Shown: positions 33,901-42,510 of the stretch, piece after piece | How the letters are laid out: every line of letters begins with the position of its first letter | How positions within the stretch are numbered: the first letter of the stretch is position 1 | DNA from: Dyella sp. M7H15-1 | GTDB lineage: Bacteria; Pseudomonadota; Gammaproteobacteria; Xanthomonadales; Rhodanobacteraceae | Length of the DNA stretch: 64,000 nucleotides | Assembly (NCBI RefSeq): GCF_004114615.1 | Contig: NZ_CP035300.1 | Coordinates: forward strand, 2,852,001-2,916,000 | Direction of reading: 5' to 3' | The notes under the pieces: generated by a model | What the model was told of the DNA's origin: nothing | Databases searched by the model: none | Seen by the model: the letters and a program-made list of their open reading frames with translations, nothing else | Made by a program: the position numbers and the translations under genes

Positions 33901-35993
33901 GCCAGGGCAGCTTGCCCGGCGGGCTTAGCTTGAGCTCGGGCGGCTTGCTGTCCGGCACACCTGCGGTGAATGGTGCATTCTCGTTTACGGTGATGTCTAA
34001 GGACAGCAACAACTTCACCGCATCGCAAAGCTATAGTGTGAATGTCGAGCAGGCCGTGCCCGTTATCAGCAATGATGAGGTGACCACGCCTGCCGATCAG
34101 CCAGTGGTCATCGCTATCGGGTCACTGGATAAGGGCGGGCCGATCAACAGCGTCGTCATCGCCACAGCACCTTCGCATGGCAATGCCAGTGTGAACGGTT
34201 TGCATATCGTGTACACACCGGCCACCCATTATTTTGGTACCGATACACTCACCTTTACGGCCACCGGGCCGGGCGGCACCTCGGCAGCGGCCACCCTAAC
34301 CATTGTGGTCACATCGCTGGCGGTACCCTCTGTGCCGGAACAAACCGTGATCGCGATGGGTTCCAAACCGTTGACCATCAATGCAGTGCGCGATGCCAGT
34401 GGCGCGCCGTACACCGCGGTAACGATCACGCAGCAGCCAAGCACTGGGCATGCGGTGGTATCGGGTACCAACATCGTCTACACGCCTGATGCCGAGGCAT
34501 CGGGACGGGCAACGCTGCTGTATACCTTGACCAATCCGTTCGGTACTTCCGTGCCGATCACCGTCACCATCATCAACGAACCGATTCCGATGGCGGTATC
34601 GCAAAACACCACGCTAGTCGCCGGTCGAACGGCACAGGTGAATTTGACCCAGGGCGCGCAGGGTGGACCGTTCACGGGTGCTGCGCTGATATCGGTGTCA
34701 CCCGCCTCGGCGGGCACGGCATTGATCCAAGCGGTATCCGGCGGTTATCAATTGAAGTTTGTCGGCGCACCTGCGTTTAGCGGCAACGTGGTGCTGACAT
34801 TCACACTCTCCAATGCGTTCGCGACTTCCACTCCGGCGACCGTGACGATTGCTGTATCGGCGCGTCCTGATCCATCGAAAGATGCGCAAGTGCTAGGCGT
34901 GCTTGCCGCGCAGGTCGACGCGACTCGCAACTTTGCACTAGGTCAGATCAACAACTTCCAGCAGCGTCTGGAAGTACTGCATGGCGGGGGTGGTAGCGGT
35001 GGATTCCAGAACAACCTGAGTTTCAGTTCCGACAGCATGATGATGGCGCAACAACGCATGCTCAATGTGCAGAATCAGGGGCCCATCCAACGCAATTGGC
35101 TTGATCCGCAACCACAAAGGGCCCCGTCCACGGCCACCACGGCGCTGCCGGATGGTTATGCGGTATGGACGGGTGGTGCGATCAATTTCGGGTCGCGCGA
35201 CAGCAGCGCCAGTGCAAACGGCTTCAACTTCAACACCAGCGGGATCAGTGCGGGTGTCGATAAACGTATCTCGCCATCGTTTGCGGTAGGTGGTGGTTTT
35301 GGCTACGGCCATAACGATACCCATGTTGGTAGCAACGGCAGCCGCATGAGTGGGGACAGTTACAGCCTGGCCGCTTATGCGAGCTACAGCCCTGGCGAGT
35401 CTACCTTTATCGATGGCGTGCTTGGCTATCAGTGGCTTTCGTTCAATACAGATCGTTACGTAACGGTCGACGGCAATCGGGTCAACGGTCATCGCGAGGG
35501 CGGGCAGTGGTTCGCTTCGTTCTCGGGTGGCTATGTGTGGCGCAAGGATGCATGGATGGTCTCGCCGTATGGACGTGTCGATCTTGCGTATGCGGACCTC
35601 GACGGTTACACCGAACAAGGTGACGACATCTATGCGCTGCATTACCAAGGTGAGACGGTCAGTACTAGTACCACCAGTTTGGGTGTGCTGACGAGTTATG
35701 TCTTCAAGCTCGACAACGGTATGGTCATGCCGCAACTGCGCCTTGAATATGGGCACGATTTCCAGAGCGCCAGCGAAGCGACGATGAGTTATGCGGATCT
35801 GCAATCGGCAGGCGAATATTACAGTGCACCGGTCGATCGCCTGGCGCGCAATCACTACATGCTTGGCATAGGCGTCAATTGGCAATACGCCAAAGGGACG
35901 ACCATACGGCTGGAATACGACAATGAAATGGATGGCAGCAATCAGAACAGCCAGACCATCCTGCTGGGGATACAGATACCCTTCAACCCATAA
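30987..35993 (+). CDS. Large Ig-repeat autotransporter adhesin
   Basis: A 1668-residue protein from ATG 30987, which gives a standard signal peptide (MAALLYKLLLVLSLAAFALM, cleavage near ARA). An earlier ATG at 30828 would add 53 residues of repeat-like sequence. The passenger has about ten Ig-like (He_PIG-type) repeats of 85-100 residues with recurring SGGTSPYTY, GSLPSGVTLSSSG and LSGTPT motifs, followed by cadherin-like modules (about 1030-1300). The last ~280 residues form an autotransporter beta-barrel (YAVWTGGAINFG to ILLGIQIPFNP). It probably acts as a surface adhesin. Near-identical DNA repeats make it prone to repeat-number change. Confidence 0.82.
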   Translation: MAALLYKLLLVLSLAAFALMPITARAGNLSGCPASFEVPASGSATLNTFNCSDIYGSLDGLGTNYPAFDPDSSPPQGPDQVNTTNGTAVNVDDNDQYLQYTNNGNGNTTDSYVWVDANDINHTETISILNISTSSLPNATVGTAYSKTISGAGGTTSGYSFSSTTLPAGLSLSTSGVLSGTPTTAGSYSFTVTLSDSVVSVSRTYSSFTVANASISISPSTLPNGTVASAYSQTITASGGTSPYTYAIIAGALPAGLSLNSGSGTISGTPTAGGTFTVTVQATDAGSNTASKTYSSWTMAAPTITVSPSTLPAATQGSSYNQAITASGGTSPYTYAVTSGSLPSGVTLSSSGTLSGTPTVYGNFTFTVTATDNSTGTGPYTGSANYTLTVNASAPTITTSTVPNGTVGVSYSTTISASGGNSPYTFSLASGSLPPGLSLSSSGVFSGTPTAGGSYTFTVRVTDAASSTATKTYSNVTISAPTIMVSPSSLPSATQNSSYSQTVNASGGTSPYTYAVTSGSLPSGVTLNASSGALGGTPTVYGNFSFTVTATDSSSGTGPYTGSANYTLTVNASTPTITTSSVPNGTVGVSYNQTISASNGNPPYTFSISSGSLPPGLSLSSGGVISGTPTAGGSYTFTVKVTDANSNTATQTYSGVTIAAPTLSISPSNGTAFSATYATAYSQSFSGSGGTSPYTFHVSSGSLPAGVSLSSAGVLSGTPTQAGHFSFAITATDSSTGTGAPFTATDNYSLTVSNSTITLTPTTLTSGVAGVNYSATLSGSGGVAPYSFSVTSGSLPAGISLSSSGVLSGTPTAAGAFNVTITATDANSFTGSQAYTLTMTAATISLSPSSSTLTVATAESAYSQTFTASGGTAPYHYTVTSGSLPAGLSLTSAGVLSGTPTVSGAYTFSVTATDSSTGTGAPFTGMRSYSLSVNAPTLTITPTTLPNPQDAAAYSQQLQTRGGTGTYTYSVSQGSLPGGLSLSSGGLLSGTPAVNGAFSFTVMSKDSNNFTASQSYSVNVEQAVPVISNDEVTTPADQPVVIAIGSLDKGGPINSVVIATAPSHGNASVNGLHIVYTPATHYFGTDTLTFTATGPGGTSAAATLTIVVTSLAVPSVPEQTVIAMGSKPLTINAVRDASGAPYTAVTITQQPSTGHAVVSGTNIVYTPDAEASGRATLLYTLTNPFGTSVPITVTIINEPIPMAVSQNTTLVAGRTAQVNLTQGAQGGPFTGAALISVSPASAGTALIQAVSGGYQLKFVGAPAFSGNVVLTFTLSNAFATSTPATVTIAVSARPDPSKDAQVLGVLAAQVDATRNFALGQINNFQQRLEVLHGGGGSGGFQNNLSFSSDSMMMAQQRMLNVQNQGPIQRNWLDPQPQRAPSTATTALPDGYAVWTGGAINFGSRDSSASANGFNFNTSGISAGVDKRISPSFAVGGGFGYGHNDTHVGSNGSRMSGDSYSLAAYASYSPGESTFIDGVLGYQWLSFNTDRYVTVDGNRVNGHREGGQWFASFSGGYVWRKDAWMVSPYGRVDLAYADLDGYTEQGDDIYALHYQGETVSTSTTSLGVLTSYVFKLDNGMVMPQLRLEYGHDFQSASEATMSYADLQSAGEYYSAPVDRLARNHYMLGIGVNWQYAKGTTIRLEYDNEMDGSNQNSQTILLGIQIPFNP

Positions 35994-36004
35994 AAAACGC
36001 AAAG

Positions 36005-36032
36005 GCCGCGGGGTTTGCAGTGACGCCGCGGC
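36005..36032. terminator. Stem-loop between convergent autotransporter and plsB
   Basis: GCCGCGG (36005-36011) pairs with CCGCGGC (36026-36032), with a 14-nt loop, exactly filling the gap between the two convergent stop codons. A T-rich stretch (TTATCTGTTCTTG) follows rightward. It is a plausible but weak terminator for the autotransporter gene. Confidence 0.4.
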
Positions 36033-38723
36033 TTATCTGTTCTTGTCGTGATCGACCGGCGCATGCTCACGTTCATGCTCGTGACGCTCCGTGGCGACAT
36101 GCCGCTCATGCAGCTCTTCGCTGGTATTCAACGGCAGTTCCTGCTGCTCACCAAGCTTTTCGCTCTCGGTTTGCGTCACAGATACGGGTTGCTCTGCGGG
36201 TGCAGCGGCAGGGTGGGCTGATTCTTTCTCCGGATCGCCGCCGGTGATCTTGAGAATGGAGTGGCGCATTTCCCGGGAGAGGATGACGCGGGCGTCACGC
36301 ACCATGTCTTCCAGCGCTATATCGTAGTCGAGTTTGCCCCCGTCGTCGGTCCATACCACGCGGCGTTCGCGTAGTTTATGGATAAAGCCGCGGAACAGGG
36401 CTTTGTCGAAAAATTCGGGTGCCGAAAGTTCGCTGAGCAGGCTCAGGCGCTGTGCGGTGAGCGTGCAGATGTTTTCCAGCTCGGCGGCGGAGATGGTGTG
36501 CGGGCCGTTCTTCACCAGGGCAGCAATGGTGATGTAGTAGCGTTCGAAGGCTTGGATCAGACTGCGCGCGATCACTTTAAGCTGATATGCCGCATCGTCC
36601 TGCCCGGGGCCGCGTTCCAGCACGCGGCCTTCGCCGCGGGCTTCCAGCAGGCCTCGGCGTACGAAGAAATCGACGGTGGCCTGCAATTGTTGGCCGAAGC
36701 CCTCGCTGTCCCAGGGCAGGAACAGTTCGCCCCGGATAAAGGGATAAATGATGCGGCCCAAACGCAGGATCGAGGCGCGTGTCATGCGTCGGTTGTTGAG
36801 GAAGCAGCAGGCCACCCATGCCGCTGGGGCAATGAGGTGCTGCACGTTGTTGCGGAAGTAGCTCAGCAGCACCGCCGACTCGCTTTCCACTGTCAGTACG
36901 TCGCCGAGCGGATGGCGTACGCGGGTGATCCAGCCCATCTGTTCGCCGTAAGCGCCGATAGCATCGGGTGCCATCGGTGTGAGTGTGATGCGATCCGAAT
37001 AGGGCAGCTCTTGCAGCAGTGACTTCATTAACTCCAATTGCGTGAGCAGATCGTTTTCCGCCATCGCATGCTTGGGCGTGGAAAGCAGGGCCAGCGCCAG
37101 CAAGTTGATCGGATTGACGTCTGCCGCGCGATTGATGTTGATCTGGATCTGTTCGGCCAGCTTGTCGACCACACTGTTGAGCCATTCGGGTTTCGTGTTC
37201 GCATCACCGGTGGTATTGCGCCAGTCTTTGCTGGTGGCGTCGAGCATCGGCATCAGCTCGATCGGCTCGCCGAAATTCAGCGCAACATGGCCGTAGCGCT
37301 GGCGCAGTACGCTAAGGCTGCGAATCAGGCCGATCAGCGATTCTTTTTCCTTCGGCTGGCCGGATAGCTCGCCAGCGTAGCTCTTACCTTCGGTCAGCTT
37401 TTCGTAGCCGATGTAGACGGGCTGGAACAGCACTGGGCGGCGTGGTGCGCGCAGGAAGGCGCGTACGGTCATGGTGAGCAGTCCGGCGCGTGGCGCCAGC
37501 AGTCGGCCGGTGCGCGAGCGTCCGCCTTCGATGAAATATTCGATCGGTACCCCGCGATCAATAAGCTGTGCCAGGTATTCGTTGAACACCACCGGATACA
37601 GCGCATTGCCCTTGAAGCTGCGGCGCAGGAAGAACGCGCCGCCACGGCGCAGGAGCGGCCCAATCAGCGGCAGATTGAGGTTCACACCAGCGGCGATATG
37701 CGGCACCACCACGCCAGAGGCGTATAACTGATACGACATCAGCAGATAGTCGGCGTGGCTGCGATGGCTGGGCACGTACACCACTTCGTAGCCGGGCGCA
37801 GCGGCGCGGGCTTTGTCAAAGTGATGCATGGTGATGCCATCGTACAGCTTGTTCCAGAAATTGCGCAGGAGAAATGACAGCGAGCGCACGACGGGATGCG
37901 AATAGTCGGCGGCAATTTCCATCGTCATCTTGTGCGCGCGTTCCCACGCCTTGGCGTAGCTGATACCTTCCTTGGAGGCGGTAGCCGTGATCGCGGTACG
38001 CACGGGTTCGGCATTGAGCACGGCGTCGACCACGGTGCGCCGGTGCGAAAGGTCCGGCCCGATCACCGCCGCGCGAATGCGGCGGAAGTGGGTGCGCAGT
38101 ACACGCGCTATCTTGCGGGCGAAGCGCTCTGGCTGCAGTTCGCGGCTTTCATCCATGACCGTGCGCAGCGACACGGGTGCGGAGAAGTGCACGATGGTGT
38201 CGCGACCATTCAGCAGCAAGGCGAGCATGCGCCGGAAGCGGCCGACCATTACCCAGTTTTCCGAGAACAGCACACGGAACCAGCCGGTTTCACGCGAAGG
38301 TGCTCGGCCGACGTAGATCGACACCGGCACGATCTGGATATCACGTTCGGGAAAACCTTTCAGCGAGCGGATCAACTGACCGATAGGCTCATTGGGTGAG
38401 TGCTTGCGGTTGCGCCCGAACACTTCGCCGTCGCGGCGGGCAAGCGCAAAGACGGAGCGCTTGCGGCGCGTATGCGCCAGCGATTGCATCGGGCTGGGCA
38501 GGCCCGCCTCGCGGCAGGCGCGATCCAGGATCAGCGCATCGGAAAAGCCGTCGCGCTCGATGACATAGCAAACCGGGGCGCTGCTTTTCAGCAGCGCGGC
38601 TGGTTCGGCGGGGTCGCGGCGGATGCGTACCCAGGGCTCAAGCAGGTGCCCGGTGAGGTTGAACCACCAGGGGGCGCGGCTGCGGTAGGTGGTTTCCGCG
38701 GTCGTCATAGTCGGCATCTGCAT
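36033..38723 (-). CDS. plsB: Glycerol-3-phosphate 1-O-acyltransferase PlsB
   Basis: An 896-residue membrane-associated enzyme that transfers an acyl chain to glycerol-3-phosphate, the first step of phospholipid synthesis. The acyltransferase motif HX4D is visible as H320-D325 in VPSHRSHADYLLMSY. It is followed by RRGGAFFLRRSFKGN (motif II), EYFIEGGRSRTGRL (motif III) and FQPVYIGYEKL (motif IV). Length is slightly above the E. coli enzyme, mainly from a C-terminal Glu/His-rich tail of about 60 residues (HERHVATERHEHEREH). The start could be Met1 or Met6. It stands alone, leftward. Confidence 0.93.
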   Translation of the reverse strand: MQMPTMTTAETTYRSRAPWWFNLTGHLLEPWVRIRRDPAEPAALLKSSAPVCYVIERDGFSDALILDRACREAGLPSPMQSLAHTRRKRSVFALARRDGEVFGRNRKHSPNEPIGQLIRSLKGFPERDIQIVPVSIYVGRAPSRETGWFRVLFSENWVMVGRFRRMLALLLNGRDTIVHFSAPVSLRTVMDESRELQPERFARKIARVLRTHFRRIRAAVIGPDLSHRRTVVDAVLNAEPVRTAITATASKEGISYAKAWERAHKMTMEIAADYSHPVVRSLSFLLRNFWNKLYDGITMHHFDKARAAAPGYEVVYVPSHRSHADYLLMSYQLYASGVVVPHIAAGVNLNLPLIGPLLRRGGAFFLRRSFKGNALYPVVFNEYLAQLIDRGVPIEYFIEGGRSRTGRLLAPRAGLLTMTVRAFLRAPRRPVLFQPVYIGYEKLTEGKSYAGELSGQPKEKESLIGLIRSLSVLRQRYGHVALNFGEPIELMPMLDATSKDWRNTTGDANTKPEWLNSVVDKLAEQIQININRAADVNPINLLALALLSTPKHAMAENDLLTQLELMKSLLQELPYSDRITLTPMAPDAIGAYGEQMGWITRVRHPLGDVLTVESESAVLLSYFRNNVQHLIAPAAWVACCFLNNRRMTRASILRLGRIIYPFIRGELFLPWDSEGFGQQLQATVDFFVRRGLLEARGEGRVLERGPGQDDAAYQLKVIARSLIQAFERYYITIAALVKNGPHTISAAELENICTLTAQRLSLLSELSAPEFFDKALFRGFIHKLRERRVVWTDDGGKLDYDIALEDMVRDARVILSREMRHSILKITGGDPEKESAHPAAAPAEQPVSVTQTESEKLGEQQELPLNTSEELHERHVATERHEHEREHAPVDHDKNR

Positions 38724-39112
38724 ATTCTATCGTTAGCGGATTGGCGCCTGCTGCAGCTCCTGCCCTGTTGGGAGGGCGGTTGTGGCCGAACCGAGCTCGT
38801 GGCGCATAGGGGCCGCGCTGCATCATAAAGAAAACCCCACGGGCGATGGGCCTCGCAGGGTTATGCCGGCATCGCCGGAAGGGAAATGGCCGTTGCCCGC
38901 CGTGGATTGGAGGTCAGCAGGATTCGACGGGGCTCATGATACGGGGCTGTTTAACTTCATGCAATACTTTAACTTTATGTATCTAAGTGATTAATAGTTA
39001 AGCTAATCGATGCGCAAGGCATTGATTTTCTGCGACAGAGACAGCGTAGCGGGAGGATAGCGCAAGTTTATGACAGACTTGCCGGCACCCTGCTCTGCCA
39101 TAGGCCACCCAC
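38724..39112. other. Intergenic region between plsB and the PerM-type gene
   Basis: No gene is supported in these ~390 bp. The right half (38940-39000) turns AT-rich (TTTAACTTTATGTATC, GTGATTAATAGTTAAGC) and probably carries promoters for one or both divergent genes. No specific operator was recognised. Confidence 0.45.
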
Positions 39113-40132
39113 GTGCCAGCACTTACTGATGCCTCCCGTGGTATTCGCATCACGAGTTACATCCTTGCAGCGCTTGCATTGACGATGCTGCTGTTTCTGC
39201 ACCTGCTGCCAGCTTTGCTGGCGGGTTTGCTGGTGTACGAACTGGTGCATGCCATGACGCCGCTACTCGGTCGCCGCATCTCCGGTGACCGTGCACGGTT
39301 GGTGGTAGTGACCCTACTGGGCGTGATCGTCGTCGGTCTTTTGACTTTGCTGGTCGCGTGGCTGGTGAGCTTCTTCCGCAAGGAAATGGGCGACCCCGAT
39401 CTTTTGTGGCAGCAGCAACTGATGCCGCTGGTGGAAAAGGCGCGCGAGCAATTGCCCACGGCGATTACCAACTGGCTGCCGGATAGCGTGGATGAATTGC
39501 GTGTCATGGCGTTGGACCTAGCCCGCAAACACGCGATGAGTCTGCAAAACGTGGGCAAGGAAACGGCGCGGGTGCTGGTGCGCATCATGGTTGGGATGGT
39601 GTTGGGCGCGCTGGTAGCGCTCAATCGCGCCCGCCCGCCGCATCAGGTGGGGCCGCTGGTCGGGGCATTGGGAGAACGTTGCCAGCATCTGGCTGAGGCG
39701 TTTCATAACATTGTGTTCGCGCAAATCAAGATTTCGCTGATCAACACGGCAGCGACGGCCATCTTTCTGCTGGGTGTGCTGCCGCTGTTGGGGATTCACG
39801 TTCCTTTGTCCAAGACGCTGGTGGTGATCACCTTTCTGGCCGGCTTGCTGCCGGTGATCGGGAACCTGATTTCGAACACGGCGGTGACGATTGCCGGTTT
39901 GTCCGTATCCGTGTGGGTGGCCGTGGCATCGCTGGGTTTCCTGATTGTGATTCACAAGCTCGAATATTTTCTCAACGCACGCATCATTGGCACGCAGATA
40001 CGTGCGCGCGCATGGGAATTGCTGGTGGCGATGCTGATCATGGAGGCAGCGTTTGGTTTGGCCGGGCTGGTTGCCGCGCCGATTTACTACGCGTATCTCA
40101 AGAGCGAGCTGGAGTCGGAAGGGATAATTTAG
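39113..40132 (+). CDS. AI-2E/PerM-family membrane protein
   Basis: A 339-residue polytopic protein with a GTG start (VPALTDASRGIRITSYILAA). It has several hydrophobic helices, a cytoplasmic loop (EKAREQLPTAITNWLPDSVDELR), and the family's C-terminal signature LPVIGNLISNTAVTIAGLS followed by HKLEYFLNARIIGTQI. Members are called AI-2E transporters or permeases (PerM/YdiK/TqsA-like) and may export autoinducer-2 or act as antiporters; the exact role is unclear. It stands alone. Just downstream begins a region of mobile-element remnants. Confidence 0.8.
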   Translation: MPALTDASRGIRITSYILAALALTMLLFLHLLPALLAGLLVYELVHAMTPLLGRRISGDRARLVVVTLLGVIVVGLLTLLVAWLVSFFRKEMGDPDLLWQQQLMPLVEKAREQLPTAITNWLPDSVDELRVMALDLARKHAMSLQNVGKETARVLVRIMVGMVLGALVALNRARPPHQVGPLVGALGERCQHLAEAFHNIVFAQIKISLINTAATAIFLLGVLPLLGIHVPLSKTLVVITFLAGLLPVIGNLISNTAVTIAGLSVSVWVAVASLGFLIVIHKLEYFLNARIIGTQIRARAWELLVAMLIMEAAFGLAGLVAAPIYYAYLKSELESEGII

Positions 40133-40226
40133 TGTGATGTCTCACAAGTACCATCCCATCATTACGGTGTCTTTCGCCGCGATTCTGTGTTGTTCGTCGT
40201 CGCCATAGTGCCCACGATGACTACGC

Positions 40227-40484
40227 TTGCGCCGAATTGCCGAACGGTTTCGAGCATATGGCCTGGAATTGTATCCAGACAAAAAACGGATAATTTATTG
40301 CCGAGACGTAAATCGGACGATGAATTATCCTGCGGTGAAGCTCACGTTCTTGGGCTATACCTTTCGACCGCGCAAAGCGGTGGACTGGTATGGTCGCGTC
40401 TACATGAACTTTGCACGTCAGTCAGTTGAGATGCGCTTCGCGCTATGTCTCCACTTTCGGTTGGTATCGCCCGAGGGGTATTGA
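40227..40484 (+). pseudogene. Group II intron reverse transcriptase/maturase (LtrA) fragment
   Basis: An 85-codon frame matches the thumb/palm part of group II intron-encoded proteins: RRIAERFRAYGLELYPDKKRIIYCRD, then the diagnostic LTFLGYTFRPRKAV with YGRVYMNFARQ. Only this short block remains; upstream sequence is out of frame and downstream similarity ends at about 40425. The intron RNA itself was not recognised. It marks the left edge of the AT-rich chaperone-effector islet. Confidence 0.8.
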
Positions 40485-40487
40485 CCA

Positions 40488-41780
40488 TTACATTGCATCT
40501 TTTTTATGCCTTTTAGCAGTAACTGCGTCAGTAGTTGTTGCTTGATCTATTCGCTTCCTGGCAGCAGCTGCGCCAGTAATTGTTATACGATCCTTTTTCT
40601 TTTTATTAACGCTATCGCGATCCGTATCTCTATTTAGTCTGTCTTCAATACTCTTCGTACGCACGACCTCTCCGTCCAAGCGATTCAAAAATTGGTTTAG
40701 CTCTTCTTTTCCTAGCATTTCTTCCCATTTATGCTTATTACAATTAATATCATTAACTATCGTCAAAAGCGCTTCATGTTCATACAGTCCATGGATTTCC
40801 GCGAAGAAAATGTTTTCGGCGTTATCTAGAAGAAGATCTTCCATACTAATTTCTATTCTTTCACGTAAATTTTCGACACGTTTGCTACATTCCTTATTAA
40901 TATTCGCCAAAGTATCGATGGTGTTATTAGAAGAACGTCTCGCAGCGACAAGCACGTTAAGGGAGGCGTCCGCTATACTCGATGCATTAGATGATCGGCG
41001 TGAAGGTCTCGAGTGTAATGATTGGCCCATAATCTTGTTGGCTCGATCATTATTATAAGACTTAATATCTTTATATTTTTTTTCTTCCTCCACTTCTGCC
41101 TCTTTCTGGAAAGCCTTAAGCTCTTCACTGTCCATTTCCAAACGATCAAGAACAGAGAGTTCCTTATTCACCTCCGTGGACTTTCCGTTCACTATGTTAT
41201 ATGAAAAAGCCATATGCTCTTTTCCTACATGAACAAGCCTTGACACATTAAGACCGGCGCCATCACCTGAAAAAGTTGCAACGCCGACCCCGGATCCTCG
41301 GAGTCCGCCGCTATCATTATTTTTAATCTTTTTACTTATCTTATTTTCAATAGATTTATCGGTGCACAAGTTAACCGATGATGTCTGATATGCCGTTTGA
41401 GGTATTTCTTCGCCATCAATATTAGGGAGTTTAGCAGTTACACCAAATCGATCACCGAATATATGTGAATTATGTAGCGTTTTATCTCGATTATTATTAT
41501 AATAATTCGTGTTAACAGCGTTATTTAACTCATCCCTCTCGGAACTATCTCTTTCATCTAGCTGCGTAGTCACAACCAGAACGTTTTCAGGCTGTGTGCA
41601 TCCTTGAACTACCGCAGCAGTGCGTGGACATAGCTCCTGAAAGTTTTTCCACGAAAGCCATTCCGCGCCTCCTTGCAGATCTCTTGTGGCATGACCAGTC
41701 CTCCGACGAGGTACTACGATATCTACTTCATTTGCTACCACTGCGTATTGCAAAGGCGTTATTGGTGTTGTGCTAAACAT
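40488..41780 (-). CDS. Unrecognised 430-aa protein, candidate T3SS effector
   Basis: Not recognised as any known family. It follows a CesT-type chaperone gene by 53 bp on the same strand, the classic chaperone-effector arrangement. The DNA is markedly AT-rich compared with the flanks. There is no signal peptide. The N-terminal ~90 residues are mixed. The centre is Asn/Ser/Lys-rich, with a Glu/Lys helical stretch (FQKEAEVEEEKKYKDIKSYNN) and an RPSRRSSNASS segment. Residues ~290-385 are helical and acidic (ENLRERIEISMEDLLLDN). The C-terminal ~40 residues are basic with KKKKDR, AARKR and AKRHKK, resembling nuclear localisation clusters. Effector function is inference. Confidence 0.65.
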   Translation of the reverse strand: MFSTTPITPLQYAVVANEVDIVVPRRRTGHATRDLQGGAEWLSWKNFQELCPRTAAVVQGCTQPENVLVVTTQLDERDSSERDELNNAVNTNYYNNNRDKTLHNSHIFGDRFGVTAKLPNIDGEEIPQTAYQTSSVNLCTDKSIENKISKKIKNNDSGGLRGSGVGVATFSGDGAGLNVSRLVHVGKEHMAFSYNIVNGKSTEVNKELSVLDRLEMDSEELKAFQKEAEVEEEKKYKDIKSYNNDRANKIMGQSLHSRPSRRSSNASSIADASLNVLVAARRSSNNTIDTLANINKECSKRVENLRERIEISMEDLLLDNAENIFFAEIHGLYEHEALLTIVNDINCNKHKWEEMLGKEELNQFLNRLDGEVVRTKSIEDRLNRDTDRDSVNKKKKDRITITGAAAARKRIDQATTTDAVTAKRHKKDAM

Positions 41781-41833
41781 ATATTATATACTGTTATTAG
41801 ATATTTTAAGTTTAATGAAATAATTAACGTGAA

Positions 41834-42346
41834 TTAAGCTTTAGAGGAAAATTTTTTAATAAAGTCAATTTCTTCATAATTATTCCTGTTCACGGCATAA
41901 TTTTCATCAAAGCGTTTTGACAGATAAATAGCTGACATGATGAGGTCGACCAATTTTTTCGCGTTAATCTCAACGAGAAGCTGTTCGAAGTACATCAAAA
42001 TCTCGTCTTGTCCATTAACCCCAAAATGGGCGGGTGTGCCATCGTGGCATTTATAGTTATATTCCAATAATGTTTCTAACACCTTAGGACGGCGATGATC
42101 GCGTGGAAGGGTGCATACCACAGTGATTGCATCTACACGCTCAACGCCTGAGGATTTATGCCACTTCAGCATAGTTGACACATTATCTATCTCGAATGCG
42201 CAATAGATAGGAGCTTCGTACTGCGCATCGACTTCTAGCTTTTCACTTATTCTGGAAATCTTTTCTTCCGAAATATTTAGCTTCCTCATCGCTTCAACGA
42301 TGAGTTCCGAAAATTTATTTTTCTCAATAGGTAATGTATTAGCCAT
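41834..42346 (-). CDS. CesT/SycE-family T3SS chaperone
   Basis: A 170-residue acidic, soluble protein. The N-terminal helix (KFSELIVEAMRKLNISEE), central strands (YCAFEIDNVSTMLKWHKS, DAITVVCTLP, LLEYNYKCHDGTPAHFGV) and long C-terminal helix (MYFEQLLVEINAKKLVDLI) reproduce the class I type III chaperone fold, which forms a dimer that binds an effector's N-terminus. It lies directly upstream of the 430-aa candidate effector and is equally AT-rich. An IS4-type remnant starts 165 bp upstream. The Shine-Dalgarno is not obvious. Confidence 0.72.
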   Translation of the reverse strand: MANTLPIEKNKFSELIVEAMRKLNISEEKISRISEKLEVDAQYEAPIYCAFEIDNVSTMLKWHKSSGVERVDAITVVCTLPRDHRRPKVLETLLEYNYKCHDGTPAHFGVNGQDEILMYFEQLLVEINAKKLVDLIMSAIYLSKRFDENYAVNRNNYEEIDFIKKFSSKA

Positions 42347-42510
42347 TTCAGCGCCATCATTTAATCTATAATTTTAAAAAATTGAATTTATGTAGTAACA
42401 AATTTAAATGGTTTTGTATTTGTAATTATTATTAATGTGCTTCACTAAACTTACTATCGTGTATTGACTATTGCTTAATGCAGATGGGAACTTGATCTTT
42501 ATGATTAAGA

